Source of the DNA: Antedon bifida
Lineage: Eukaryota > Echinodermata > Crinoidea > Comatulida > Antedonidae
Length of the DNA: 64,000 nt
NCBI GenBank assembly: GCA_963402885.1
Contig: OY727098.1
Span: forward strand, 25,892,417-25,956,416
Direction: 5' to 3'
Part shown: one piece after another, positions 25,501 through 32,910 of the stretch
Layout: the number at the start of each line of letters is the position of its first letter
Position numbering within the stretch: the first letter of the stretch is position 1
Program-made: the position numbers and the translations under genes
The notes under the pieces: model-generated
What the model was told of the DNA's origin: nothing
The model's database searches: none
What the model saw: only the letters and a program-made list of their open reading frames with translations

Positions 25501-28500
25501 ATAAACATATTAAATTGTTTTTTATTTATTTATAATAATTACAGTTGTTACTAATCCTGATTTCACATGACAAACTTGTTAAACATTAAAACTAAAGCTT
25601 GGTTCCCACTTGCGACGCAATGTAACATAAGCAAATGCCCTTCCAATAATTGTTTTTGCCCCCGCCTGCGTGAAATCAAACCTGAGATTTTTGCAGCACT
25701 GTTGCGTCGTCGGTTCCCACTTATGATTACGCAATACATCACGTTGCGTCAATACGTCGCTGTGTTGCGTTCTAGTGGGAACCACACTTAAATTATTCTC
25801 AAATTTTAAATACACCTTAGACTTTTAGTAGCTACATCATAGAACACTTAAGACCTAAATTAGCATCATTAAGATCAAATATGTTTTAGATTGCAACCTT
25901 TATTCTCAGGCATCAGTGTGGAAAACATATTAAATCTCGGCTTAAAATGGTGCTGCTAAATTAGGATCGGAGCTCCATTTACCCTTTGTGTTAAAAGTCC
26001 TATTGTTCATTAAATAACTCTTTTCAATTAAAATGGAGTTTATAAATACCTGATTTTTTCTAATAGAGTAGTCATATACAATCATTGAAAATAAAAATTC
26101 TACATTACTTGTAACATACTCTTTCTATTAGAAGTGTTGGCCTACTGTACTATAGTATAAATTCTTCTTTGTCTATCACACAAAAAATACACATTTGTTC
26201 CCGTAGATAGATTGTTTGTTATTGTTTATACAGTATCCCCCTCCTTTTGAATACCCTTATTCAAGGGACACTAATTTTAAAGGACACATTCCTGTATAGT
26301 AAAACTATGGCCAACCCCTATTCAAGTGACACCTCTATTAAGAAAACACTGAAGGTGTCCCATTAATAGGGGCTTTACTGTAATTTGTTTCTGCTGTTTT
26401 TATATATTTTTTTAAACAATACATCCATATAATACAACACAGTTATACATAGCATCTATATCACTTCTTATTTAGCACCAATCTGTAATAGAGCCATCGT
26501 CGAACATGTGTAAGTTCGCTATTAAGAAAACACTGTTGGGCCTTAAAAGGGGTTCTACTATAATTTGTTTCTGCTGTTTTTATATATTTGTAAACAATAC
26601 AAAATGCAATACAGTTATAGCATCTACCACTTCTTTTTCTTATTTAGCACCAATCTGTAACGGAGCCAACGTAACTGGTTTAAGTTTCCCAGGGGACCTT
26701 GACAGTCCGAACATGTGTCAGTTCTCTAGTTCATTCCCGGGAGTAGCACACCCTATAAACCTCCGGAGAACGCCAATGTCACAGGCCCAACCGCAACCTA
26801 TGAAACGACAGAAGAGAATCTCCAGTAGCATGGATGATGATATCGATAGTGTCGGCGAAGAAAAGATCTACGGTCATTCCCCTGCCTCCGTCAGCAGTCA
26901 CTCGTCTGGTTGGCATAGCGACATTGATCCCGCCGGTAAGAAATGAAATGTTTTAATCATTTTCGAGTCATGTGGGATTCTGAAAGTTAAATTCAATTTC
27001 AAGTTCCTGTCATTTATACTATATTTACTGAATTATCGAATCTTTAATATTGTTATCAAACATTAGTCATGTGATCGCCCTCTAAACTTACCATCCAATG
27101 AATGCTTAGTATCAAGTAAGATTGTCTGTTGCTTCGTAAGGTTTAGCCAATCAGACGTTTGCTGTATAAGTACTTAGTACCTGTGGGTATTGAATGGAGA
27201 CGTTAAACTAAATTAATTATAATCGTTTGAATTGATTGATTTTGAAGTTGTATTGTTTTTAAATCGGAGCAGACATGAATGACCGTTGATAGTTGTCTTT
27301 AAATAATTCATTCTCACTCTTTATTATATTATTGTAAACTATATAAATGCATTATTATATTATTACTTATTTTATTCTGACTCTTCAATGTAAAAATAAC
27401 TATCCCTATCTCCTGTATTTCTTCCTAAGAAAACAAAAATAAGTACAGTCAGCATTCATGGGGGTTTTCCTTTCACATTACACATTTAAACGCAATAGAT
27501 AGTTAAGACAGTATTTTTGTGATTTCAATTTGCTATGTCACCAGGTTTGCTCTTTTTAAATGATGATAATAAATTATAGAGTACAGAAGCAATATATTAT
27601 TTTGAAATGAGTTATTTGGTCTATTTTCTATTTTGAAATAATTAGTTTTATTTCAAGTTATTAATATTTACTGTCTTTTTCTGTTAAAGGTCAAAGTCCG
27701 GGTGCAGTGCCGTCACCAAATATTATCCACTCCAACAAGGTAAAAATCTCAGAGAAGGGCAGCAACTTTACAAATACGATTTCGCCGACCAATGGAATGG
27801 CAGCGTTACTGAAGGTTCAACCAAAACTGGAGCCAAATCTAGTAGGATCATTTAGAAGTTGTGCTAATGAAAGTGATCTGAGAGGTGAGTAAAGCTTTAA
27901 TTGTACCTAGTGATCTGAGAGGTGAGTAAAGCTTTAATTGTACCTAGTGATCTGTCTATCACAAGGTGAGTAAAGCTTTAATTGTACCTAGTGATCTGTC
28001 TTCACAAGGTGAGTGATCTGTCCTCACAAGGTGAGTAAAGCTTTAATTGTACCTAGTGATCTGTCCTCACAAGGTGAGTAAAGCTTTAATTGTACCTAGT
28101 GATCTGTCCTCACAAGGTGAGTAAAGCTTTAATTGTACCTAGTGATCTGTCCTCACAAGGTGAGTGATCTGTCCTCACAAGGTGAGTAAAGCTTTAATTG
28201 TACCTAGTGATCTGTCCTCACAAGGTGAGTAAAGCTTTAATTGTACCTAGTGATCTGTCCTCACAAGGTGAGTGATCTGTCCTCACAAGGTGAGTAAAGC
28301 TTTAATTGTACCTAGTGATCTGTCCTCACAAGGTGAGTAAAGCTTTAATAATACCTAGTGATTTTGTCATCACTAGATGCGTAAAGACCTAGTCAACTTG
28401 TACCTAGTTGTCATCACTAGGTGAGTAAGGGTTGTTATGCTTTCGTTTGCAACTGAAGTGTCACCGATTTGGGCAATCATCTGGTATGCAGGAGTAAATC

Positions 28501-31500
28501 TGATTGGTTTGAGGTCAAAATCGTTGATGCATGACTTCCGTATTGTAAGCGTCGTTTAATCTTGTACCCGTGTCATAAGAGGTGGTTCAGACCTATGGAG
28601 TTGTACTCCTCATATTATTCGAAAGCATAATTCTGTAGGTCTGAGCAGGCCCTATGCCTAGTCTCATACTTCACTGGTAAAGAGTACTCTTATCTATAAG
28701 TATCACAATCTTCACTGTATGATTGCTTCACTGTGACATTTCTTTTCCTTCCTTTAACTTAAGTTCAAAATTGTGAATTAAGAAGATTATAATAATTTAT
28801 TGTTTAAAAAAATTAAAATTACACTGCTCTCTTTAAATATAAGCTAAAATATTTTGTTTTTTGCTTGCATTTCAGTGGCCACATCACTTTATCCGCTCAA
28901 CCAGTCTGACTTCTTCGGCACTCACTCTCGTTTACAGGGCAACAATTTAACAGATTTTGTACAGTATGTTTGTGATCAGGAAACTAATAACCAGGTATGT
29001 TTATCTATTCAGTTCATCATCACTTTCATCTTACCTCATTTAGGCTTTCCTTAGCTGTCTAATTATACTCCTATGTAGTTTTTAAAGACACATAACCATG
29101 ACTATACTAGTCTACATTCAGCAATGTTATACTCTGATTCACAATGTCTTGCCAAAGTCTTTTCTCTCAGAATTTAGCATAAATTAAGGGTTGGGGTTAT
29201 AATTGAGCATAATATTAATAATATAATAATAAAGATTTCTAGAGCGCACCTCGCCACCAAAGGTGCTCAAGGCGCTTAATTTTACTGATTTACAATATGT
29301 TGGTCCATATTGAGTTTATTTTTATGATCAAGGAGTTGACCAGCTTAATAGTAAGCGTTCCATTCGGGACGGTAGACGAAGAAGATGGTCATTTAACATA
29401 CTGTGTTCCGTCCAGACTATACAACCGTTATAGTCTGCTATGTTAACTTCTTCATCATGAAAACTTGCCAATATGTAAATGGTAATTATTGTGGTTTGAA
29501 CCTCATATTACAAAGTCCAATTTTAATTTCAAATTTGTAGAAGAATATTAAATTTTACTTATTTTGTTGCCAACAGCATGGTATTACAGGTAATGCAAAT
29601 GCAAAGATTGCCGGTTTTATTCCTGCCACAATGTTACCCCCTCCACCACCGCCACCTATGGCCCGACCAGTTGCTATAGCAACGTCAATTGGTCAAACAG
29701 GAGTGTTATCAATGTCAAACCCATCGATTGGAAACACACCAGGTTAGTTAAACTTTTTAATTAATTAATTTTGATTAGTTACTTTTTATATTGTTAATGT
29801 GATTGTATTTATTGTTAACAAGCATATTAATTTTCCATTAGTGGACAAATAATTGAATTTAATTGTTCATTTCATGTATTTATTCGACATCATGTCCTGG
29901 GACCCCAAAAGCAACAGTCGCCATAACATGATATGTCTGGGGCCCCAGAAGAACATAACTACATAAAATTAAAAATCAAAATACATTTCAAAAAATAGGA
30001 AGATTGAATTATTCATTAAACCATTAAATTGAGGTAGTTACTATTGATATTATAACTGAATTTTTACCATTTTGATAGGAACAACAAGCGTAGTGAGTGC
30101 TTGTCCAACGACACCACCGGGCAGAAGTGTCATGCACAGTCCGTTCACCGTCTTACACAGGCCAGAGAACACCATGTTATACACACAACAACAGGTAAAT
30201 ATCCTTATTGAAATACTTTGGTTCGAGTGAGTGAGCGGTTAAGACAGTGCAACCGTAATTACGTAGCCATAACATCGGCAAGGTTTCGAGGCTCACTCAC
30301 TCTATAGTTCTGATGGTAGAATAAGTCTTCTCAGATAAGGACAATAAACTGTAGGTCCAGTGTACACATCTGCAGCTCATGTGCACTTTAAAGAACCTAG
30401 TACATCTTTCGAGATGAGTAGGGAGTTATCCCGGTATACTAGTACACACACAGCCATCATAACTGGGTCCTCTGGGAGACCAGTCTTTGAAGGGGTCACC
30501 GGTGTACAAGTACATCACAACCACTGATCATAACTGGGCCCTCTGGGAGACCAGTCTTTGACTGAAAAAGTTACCCAGTATAAATAAATAACAAATTTAG
30601 AATTCTTAAATTTTAAGCTATCCTTGGTGACCAGTTGCAGGGGGTTTTGAGAGCCTTGCAAAATAATAATATTCTACTTCAGTCGTTTATTGACCAAATG
30701 TCACTTGAACCTTTTAGAGGTTTGATTCCAGGCAGTAATCTGGGGCCTGTGTGTCCGTAAACTTCTTAAATTTCATCATATTCTTAATGTACCTCATTTT
30801 CACATCACAAAGGTCAAATACTTGGTTGTAAAACAATTGCTCTTTTTGTTTTAAAGCAGTTGTTATCATACCCAAATATAAGCCCAGTGAATATCAGCCC
30901 AACAACATTCAGTCCGACTACATTTAGTCTTCTCACTTCACCTGTGGCCACACCAAGAACTACACCAAGATCAACGCCGATACCCAGGTGGACAACGCCG
31001 CTGATATCGTTGGATGAGAATGCAGATTACGCAATGTTAGCAGGTATGTAGCTCTAGTTTGTGTGGTAAAGAAGACAGTATTGTCCTTGGTATTGTTCAT
31101 GTTTCTTAAGCTCTGTCTACACTATCAAATTTGTTGTGACGACAAAAAATGTGATGTGCCCATATATGGACATGATGATATTTGGGCACATCACACTTTT
31201 TTTTGTCAACTAGTTTGATAGTGTAGACAGAGCTTTAACAAGAGAGGTGACAAAGTAACATCATGTCTTTATTGCTTGAACTATAAAATATGTAATCAAG
31301 ATCTCCATTCTGTATAGTCCTTGACATAATCTAAAGCTCTGTCTACACTATCAAACTTTATGTTGTGATGTGCCCATATATGGACATGATTATGTCATAT
31401 CACTACCATATTTAATCATAACACACTTTTTGTCACATACTTTGATAGTATGTGTGATATTTTGTTTGTGGTTGTTCATTGTGTTTAAGAATAAGTCTAC

Positions 31501-32910
31501 TCATCATCAATTTTCTATTATGTAGGAATGATTCCAGGTGCAGCGACAGATGAATCAATCATTAGTAATGATGGTAAGAAGTAGCTTAAATATCTACAAT
31601 TTGAATTATATACAATCGACACATGGATACATATAGATAGATACACATAAATTGTATAAGAAATTTACAAAAAGTAGACAAAAGTCTGAAAATATTGTAT
31701 TAAATATGAGAAATAACTGGTAAAGAATCACATACTGTATGTATTTGAATAAACGCCCCGCTTTGAATAAACGCCCCCACCCAAAAAACTTCATTTGGAG
31801 TAAACACACCCCCCCCCCCTCTTCTCCTCTCAAATAAACACCCCAGGCTGTTTATTTATTTCCTCTAATACACGCCCCGCCACATACACATATTTCTATT
31901 TAGTAGAATTAATTGATTGACATGATCTACAATTTACCAAGAATTTTAATATAATTTTTACTGTATTTTATCACTTCTTCTGTTGTTATTTTTTTTATAT
32001 CTAGGGTATTTATTTTATTATATACAAAATAAACTCTTCCCTCAAATAATCCCTCCTGAATAATAAACACCCTGGGAAATTTATTCAAATAAACACGATT
32101 TTATACCATAATGTTATGTGCATAGCATTGTGATTGTCATAGAGATAGTGACATATGGATAAATTTTGTATATTGAAACATAAGTTGTAGTTAACATTTG
32201 CGAATGCTGGTATAATTTAATTTTGAATAACACACAATTTTTATGAACTGAACAACATGCTTTGAAAGCATGCTATTTATTACACTCTCAAATTCTATGT
32301 ATATTCTTAGAACAATTGATTAAAATTCTTGGAAAGAACATGACGTGCGTAGTAATGTTTGTAGGTGGATGATACTATGCAGGCAGTTGTTGACCATGTA
32401 TTCAACTTCCCAGTGGGAGTGCATTGCTACACCTTTCCACCCTGTTGTCATCATGTTATCATGCCTCACAAATGTTGCATGCTCAGCTTTTATAGAGCTC
32501 TGTCTACACTATCAAACAAGTTAGACAAAAAAAGTGTGATGTGCCTAAATATGGTGGTGATATGCCTAAATATGGTAGTGATATCATCATGTCCATATAT
32601 GGGCACATTATTTTGTCTTATAAAGTTTGATAGTGTAGACAGAACTTTAGTATTATAAACGAAATAGAATCATGCTACTTGGGTGAAGTAGAACTCTATT
32701 AAGGGGACACCTTAGGGACCTAACAAAGTGTGACTTTAAAAGGAGGGGTTCTGCTGTATTTTAATTCAAACAATTGATATTTTCCTGTTTATTTTTCAAA
32801 TTTTAATGCTCTGTACTTTTAATTTTACAGAACAGAGATTTGTACCAGTTCAAATGAACACCGAGCCAATGGATACAACTAACAGTGTGCCTAACACCCC
32901 CACCAAGTAG
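7519..32910 (+). CDS. NFI: Nuclear Factor I (CTF/NFI) transcription factor, whole gene
   Basis: This is a site-specific DNA-binding protein of the NFI family, which binds TTGGC(N5)GCCAA as a dimer and regulates transcription and replication. Model exons: 7519-7539 (candidate), 8034-8568, 11897-12067, 16174-16239, 24357-24446, 26648-26935, 27690-27884, 28876-28994, 29577-29742, 30079-30194, 30860-31043, 31526-31573, 32831-32910. All joins keep phase and give 692 residues plus a stop. Residues about 8-185 are the DNA-binding and dimerisation domain, with [30 protein letters not shown] and [12 protein letters not shown]. The later part has the family landmarks [18 protein letters not shown] and a Ser/Thr/Pro-rich activation region. 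It is longer than the roughly 500-residue vertebrate proteins. Vertebrates have four paralogues (NFIA, B, C, X); this looks like the single invertebrate type. Identification is firm; exon 1 and the exact C-terminus are less so. Confidence 0.93.
8034..8568 (+). CDS. NFI: NFI exon 2, DNA-binding domain
   Basis: This single 535-nt exon encodes [15 protein letters not shown] through to [13 protein letters not shown], essentially the whole NFI DNA-binding and dimerisation domain (MH1-like fold). The vertebrate exon is almost the same length. Family cysteines are present in GKKLPCC, RRIDC and STCGNHSLC. One extra cysteine replaces a tyrosine in RPECRED, where the vertebrate proteins have RPEYRED. 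The acceptor is TGTATAG before GATGAG and the donor is GTGAGT at 8569. The exon ends in phase 1. Confidence 0.98.
8599..8752. mobile_element. Inverted-repeat element, family A, copy 1
   Basis: A roughly 150-bp element with ends like CTCTGTCTACACTATCAAAC and its complement. Inside are ACTAGTTTGACAAAAAAAGT, GTGATGTGCCCAAATATGG and the complementary CATATATGGGCACATCACA. It lies 30 bp after the exon 2 donor. It has no coding capacity and belongs to the commonest repeat family in this window. Confidence 0.85.
11897..12067 (+). CDS. NFI: NFI exon 3
   Basis: A 171-nt exon, phase 1 in and phase 1 out, encoding a polar linker that begins [17 protein letters not shown] and ends HDILDYQ. It follows a long pyrimidine-rich acceptor (TTTCAAAG) and precedes GTAAGT. 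I see no clear counterpart in vertebrate NFI, where this linker is shorter. The exon is supported by both splice sites and by keeping the frame. Confidence 0.8.
12842..13036. mobile_element. Degenerate MITE with GTAACG-type ends
   Basis: The left end is CAGTGCCGTAACGGC and the right end GCGTAATGCCATTG is its imperfect complement. The interior is GC-rich in this AT-rich region, with AGGGGCCCCGGAGC, GGGGGCCCAGAGGG and AGGGCCACTTTAGGG. It is about 195 bp and non-coding, in NFI intron 3. A DNA-transposon-derived MITE fits; the superfamily cannot be set by eye. Confidence 0.6.
13258..13355. repeat. Dispersed repeat, family E, copy 1
   Basis: Begins TTGGGTATTGCTAA, continues with ACAAACGTTAAAAAAACATA and ends in a block containing TGAATCATGTAGTGTA. 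The same order of blocks recurs at about 16712-16805. TGTGGGGGTTTGC at 13370 is an inverted match to its left part, so the full element may be a foldback reaching about 13390. Confidence 0.6.
13855..14174. repeat. 24-bp minisatellite, 13 full copies
   Basis: The unit CTTGGTTGCTTGTTTCTGTG+GTGT repeats thirteen times without a length change (13855-14166), then a partial unit follows. Copies 9, 10 and 13 carry one substitution (GCTTT for GCTTG). The period is a multiple of three and the unit has no stop on the plus strand, so all three plus frames stay open. These open frames are a by-product of the repeat, inside NFI intron 3, not genes. Confidence 0.95.
15116..15400. repeat. 35-bp CT-rich minisatellite
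   Basis: Units starting AATCAACTTCCTCCCCCTCC recur at 15116, 15151, 15186, 15221, 15256 and 15291, a strict 35-bp period. A longer, diverged version follows to about 15400. The plus strand is almost purely pyrimidine in blocks of CCTCCCCCTCC. It lies in NFI intron 3. A proline-rich open frame across it is a repeat artefact, since the period is not divisible by three. Confidence 0.9.
16142..16177 (+). repeat. 18-bp tandem duplication spanning the exon 4 acceptor
   Basis: TTTGTTTATTTCAGATCG occurs twice in perfect tandem (16142-16159 and 16160-16177). Each copy contains a full polypyrimidine-CAG acceptor. The two acceptors, at 16155 and 16173, are 18 nt apart, so both keep the NFI reading frame. 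Confidence 0.95.
16174..16239 (+). CDS. NFI: NFI exon 4
   Basis: A 66-nt exon encoding [21 protein letters not shown], phase 1 at both ends, donor GTAAGA. The Ser-rich text aligns loosely with the SSQSESPSQPSD linker after the DNA-binding domain in vertebrate NFI. Use of the upstream acceptor at 16155 would start the exon at 16156 and add six residues (RLFISD) without a stop. The shorter form is chosen because the added residues are hydrophobic and derive from intron sequence. Confidence 0.85.
16712..16805. repeat. Dispersed repeat, family E, copy 2
   Basis: Begins TTGGGTATTGCTAAGC and includes CAAAAAAACATAGCAAACC and TGAATCATGTAGTGTA, matching 13258-13355 in order. It lies in NFI intron 4. 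Confidence 0.55.
17266..17520. repeat. Tandem duplication of about 125 bp
   Basis: CAAACTATTTTTTCCG at 17273 and its match at 17398 begin two adjacent copies of about 125 bp. Shared blocks are GCAACTTTAAAACAGCTAGT, TTTCTCTCCTCAATCTAGTA and AAAAACAAAGATTG. The copies differ by small indels. It lies in NFI intron 4. Confidence 0.85.
18680..18801. mobile_element. Inverted-repeat element, family A, copy 2
   Basis: A diverged copy: left end GTCTGTCTACACCAAAC, core CCAAATATGGTAGTGATATG with CATATATAGGCACATCAC, right end GTTTGATAGTGTGGACAGAG. Part of the arm next to the right end is missing. It lies in NFI intron 4. Confidence 0.75.
21940..22073. mobile_element. Inverted-repeat element, family A, copy 3
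   Basis: Ends are AGCTCTCTGTACACTATCAA and TTGATAATGTAGACAGAGCT. The core carries GTGATGTGCCCATGGATATG and the reverse ACCATATTTGGGTACATCAC. Compared with the copy at 8599 the asymmetric core is in the opposite orientation. NFI intron 4. Confidence 0.85.
23215..23345. repeat. 33-bp minisatellite, four copies
   Basis: TTTGAATACCAGGACTAACA followed by TTTGATTGGTTGG repeats four times from 23215. A single detached, diverged copy lies at about 23501-23540. Each unit contains an ATTGG (inverted CCAAT) word. NFI intron 4. Confidence 0.9.
24357..24446 (+). CDS. NFI: NFI exon 5
   Basis: A 90-nt exon encoding [20 protein letters not shown] then RRATR. This corresponds to the conserved [20 protein letters not shown] segment of vertebrate NFI. 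Acceptor TTTACAG, donor GTAAGT, phase 1 at both ends. It follows the longest intron of the gene, about 8.1 kb. Confidence 0.93.
24567..24702. mobile_element. Inverted-repeat element, family A, copy 4
   Basis: AGCTCAGTCTACACTATCAA at the left and TTTGATAGTGTAGGCAGAG at the right. The inner arms are TAGTTTGACAAAAAAGTGTG and TTTTTTTGTCACATAAAG. It is about 120 bp beyond the exon 5 donor. Confidence 0.85.
25594..25791. mobile_element. Inverted-repeat element, family B, copy 3
   Basis: Ends are AAGCTTGGTTCCCACTTGCG and CTAGTGGGAACCACACTT. A second GGTTCCCACTTATG sits inside, and the centre differs from the other copies, so this may be a composite or a longer relative. NFI intron 5. Confidence 0.7.
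26337..26712 (+). repeat. Imperfect tandem duplication across the intron 5/exon 6 boundary
   Basis: The text from ATTAAGAAAACACTG, through TAATTTGTTTCTGCTGTTTT and TATTTAGCACCAATCTGTAA, to CGAACATGTGT occurs twice. The first copy is about 26337-26515 and the second about 26522-26718. The right copy contains the true start of exon 6. The left copy contains a shortened, mutated version of it at 26476-26509. Confidence 0.8.
26476..26509 (+). pseudogene. Decoy copy of the start of NFI exon 6
   Basis: This 34-nt stretch is bounded by a good acceptor (TATTTAG) and a perfect GTAAGT donor. Its left part matches exon 6 (CACCAATCTGTAA) and its right part (CGAACATGT) matches a site about 30 bases further into exon 6, so an inner piece is deleted. 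Exons 5 and 6 join in phase 1 and 34 is not a multiple of three. Inclusion would shift exon 6 and meet TAA after four codons. It may act as a poison exon or be silent. Confidence 0.6.
26648..26935 (+). CDS. NFI: NFI exon 6
   Basis: A 288-nt exon, phase 1 at both ends, donor GTAAGA. It encodes [20 protein letters not shown] through [20 protein letters not shown] to [15 protein letters not shown]. Matching landmarks in vertebrate NFI are GPNFSLSDLES, STKRLKSVEDEMDSPGEE and SGSQSSGWHEVEPG. KRQKR is a basic patch that could add to nuclear import. Confidence 0.95.
27690..27884 (+). CDS. NFI: NFI exon 7
   Basis: A 195-nt exon, phase 1 at both ends. It encodes [20 protein letters not shown] to [27 protein letters not shown] matches the vertebrate MPSPTTLKKSEK segment. 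The exon end (AGTGATCTGAGAG then GTGAGT) is the first unit of a long minisatellite that continues into the intron. Reading through the donor gives GGT GAG TAA, an immediate stop. Confidence 0.95.
27872..28432 (+). repeat. Minisatellite built from the exon 7 5' splice site
   Basis: The unit is about 43 bp: AGTGATCTGTCCTCACAAG, then GTGAGTAAAGCTTTAATTGT, then ACCT. It runs to about 28432 with about 14 GTGAGT words, at roughly 27885, 27922, 27966, 28009, 28031, 28073, 28117, 28160, 28182, 28225, 28268, 28290, 28333 and 28421. Some units are shortened to about 22 bp (GTGAGTGATCTGTCCTCACAAG). The first unit includes the last 13 bases of the exon, and the final units are diverged. Confidence 0.95.
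28876..28994 (+). CDS. NFI: NFI exon 8
   Basis: A 119-nt exon, phase 1 in and phase 0 out, between TGCATTTCAG and GTATGT. It encodes [20 protein letters not shown] then [20 protein letters not shown]. This matches the vertebrate SPYFSHP...ETLKEFVQLVCPD segment; DFVQYVCD is the clear core. Confidence 0.93.
29218..29300. repeat. Probable dispersed repeat fragment
   Basis: TAATAATAAAGATTTCTAGAGCGCACC followed by AAGGTGCTCAAGGCGCTTAA resembles a repeat head I recall from several marine invertebrate genomes (TTCTAGAGCGCA ... GCTCAAGGCGC). The family is not identified. It lies in NFI intron 8. Confidence 0.35.
29577..29742 (+). CDS. NFI: NFI exon 9, proline-rich core
   Basis: A 166-nt exon, phase 0 in and phase 1 out, acceptor CCAACAG and donor GTTAGT. 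It encodes [20 protein letters not shown] then [19 protein letters not shown] and ends [25 protein letters not shown] is identical to the vertebrate NFIA stretch, which makes this the strongest landmark in the activation half. Confidence 0.96.
30079..30194 (+). CDS. NFI: NFI exon 10
   Basis: A 116-nt exon, phase 1 in and phase 0 out, acceptor TTTTGATAG and donor GTAAAT. It encodes [20 protein letters not shown] then [18 protein letters not shown]. It is Thr/Pro-rich, as expected for the C-terminal activation region. Vertebrate similarity is weak, so support is the splice sites and the frame. Confidence 0.85.
30222..30572 (+). mobile_element. Probable tRNA-derived SINE
   Basis: The head has an A-box-like GAGCGGTTAAGACAG (about 30233-30247) and a B-box-like GGTTTCGAGGCTC (30282-30294), about 35 bases apart as in RNA polymerase III promoters. 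A body follows with GATAAGGACAATAAACTGTA, GTGCACTTTAAAGAACC and ACATCTTTCGAGATGAGTAG, which I recall as a widespread SINE core (GGACGTTAAACC...GAACCCAGTACAT). The tail holds a 70-bp tandem duplication (TAACTGGGTCCTCTGGGAGA, about 30459 and 30529). It lies in NFI intron 10. Confidence 0.6.
30860..31043 (+). CDS. NFI: NFI exon 11
   Basis: A 184-nt exon, phase 0 in and phase 1 out, donor GTATGT. It encodes a repeated [17 protein letters not shown] and then [18 protein letters not shown], a Ser/Thr-Pro-rich tract with several proline-directed phosphorylation candidates. The acceptor reads TTAAAGCAG, a NAGNAG pair, so the start may be 30857 (one extra Gln) or 30860. Confidence 0.88.
31107..31238. 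mobile_element. Inverted-repeat element, family A, copy 5
   Basis: TTAAGCTCTGTCTACACTAT at the left and TTGATAGTGTAGACAGAGCT followed by TTAA at the right. The core is shorter than in the copy at 8599. The TTAA at both ends could be a target duplication. NFI intron 11. Confidence 0.85.
31332..31458. mobile_element. Inverted-repeat element, family A, copy 6
   Basis: Left end AAAGCTCTGTCTACACTATC is intact; the right end is decayed to ACTTTGATAGTATGTGTG. It sits about 95 bp from the previous copy, in the same intron of under 500 bp. Confidence 0.8.
31526..31573 (+). CDS. NFI: NFI exon 12
   Basis: A 48-nt exon, phase 1 at both ends, acceptor ATTATGTAG and donor GTAAGA. It encodes [17 protein letters not shown]. 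Being a multiple of three, it could be skipped without a frameshift. It has no recognised vertebrate counterpart. Confidence 0.8.
31740..32103. repeat. AATAAACGCCCC-type repeat cluster
   Basis: TTTGAATAAACGCCCC occurs twice at 31746-31776. Related words (AAATAAACACCCC, ACACGCCCCGCC, AATAAACACCCTGGG) follow to about 32103. Non-coding, in NFI intron 12; probably the remains of a dispersed element. Confidence 0.5.
32494..32650. mobile_element. Inverted-repeat element, family A, copy 7
   Basis: GAGCTCTGTCTACACTATCA at the left and TTTGATAGTGTAGACAGAAC at the right. The core block ATATGGTGGTGATATGCCTAA is internally duplicated. It is about 180 bp before the last NFI exon. Confidence 0.85.
32831..32910 (+). 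CDS. NFI: NFI exon 13 (last coding exon) and stop
   Basis: Acceptor TTTTACAG, phase 1. It encodes [19 protein letters not shown] then VPNTPTK and stops at TAG (32908-32910). Vertebrate NFI proteins often end in WYLG; this tail does not. Other 3' exons could exist, but this one restores the frame and has a clean stop. Confidence 0.82.

Noticed and set aside
13855-28432. Repeat arrays as CRISPR
   Set aside because: The units are contiguous minisatellites without unique spacers, in animal introns.
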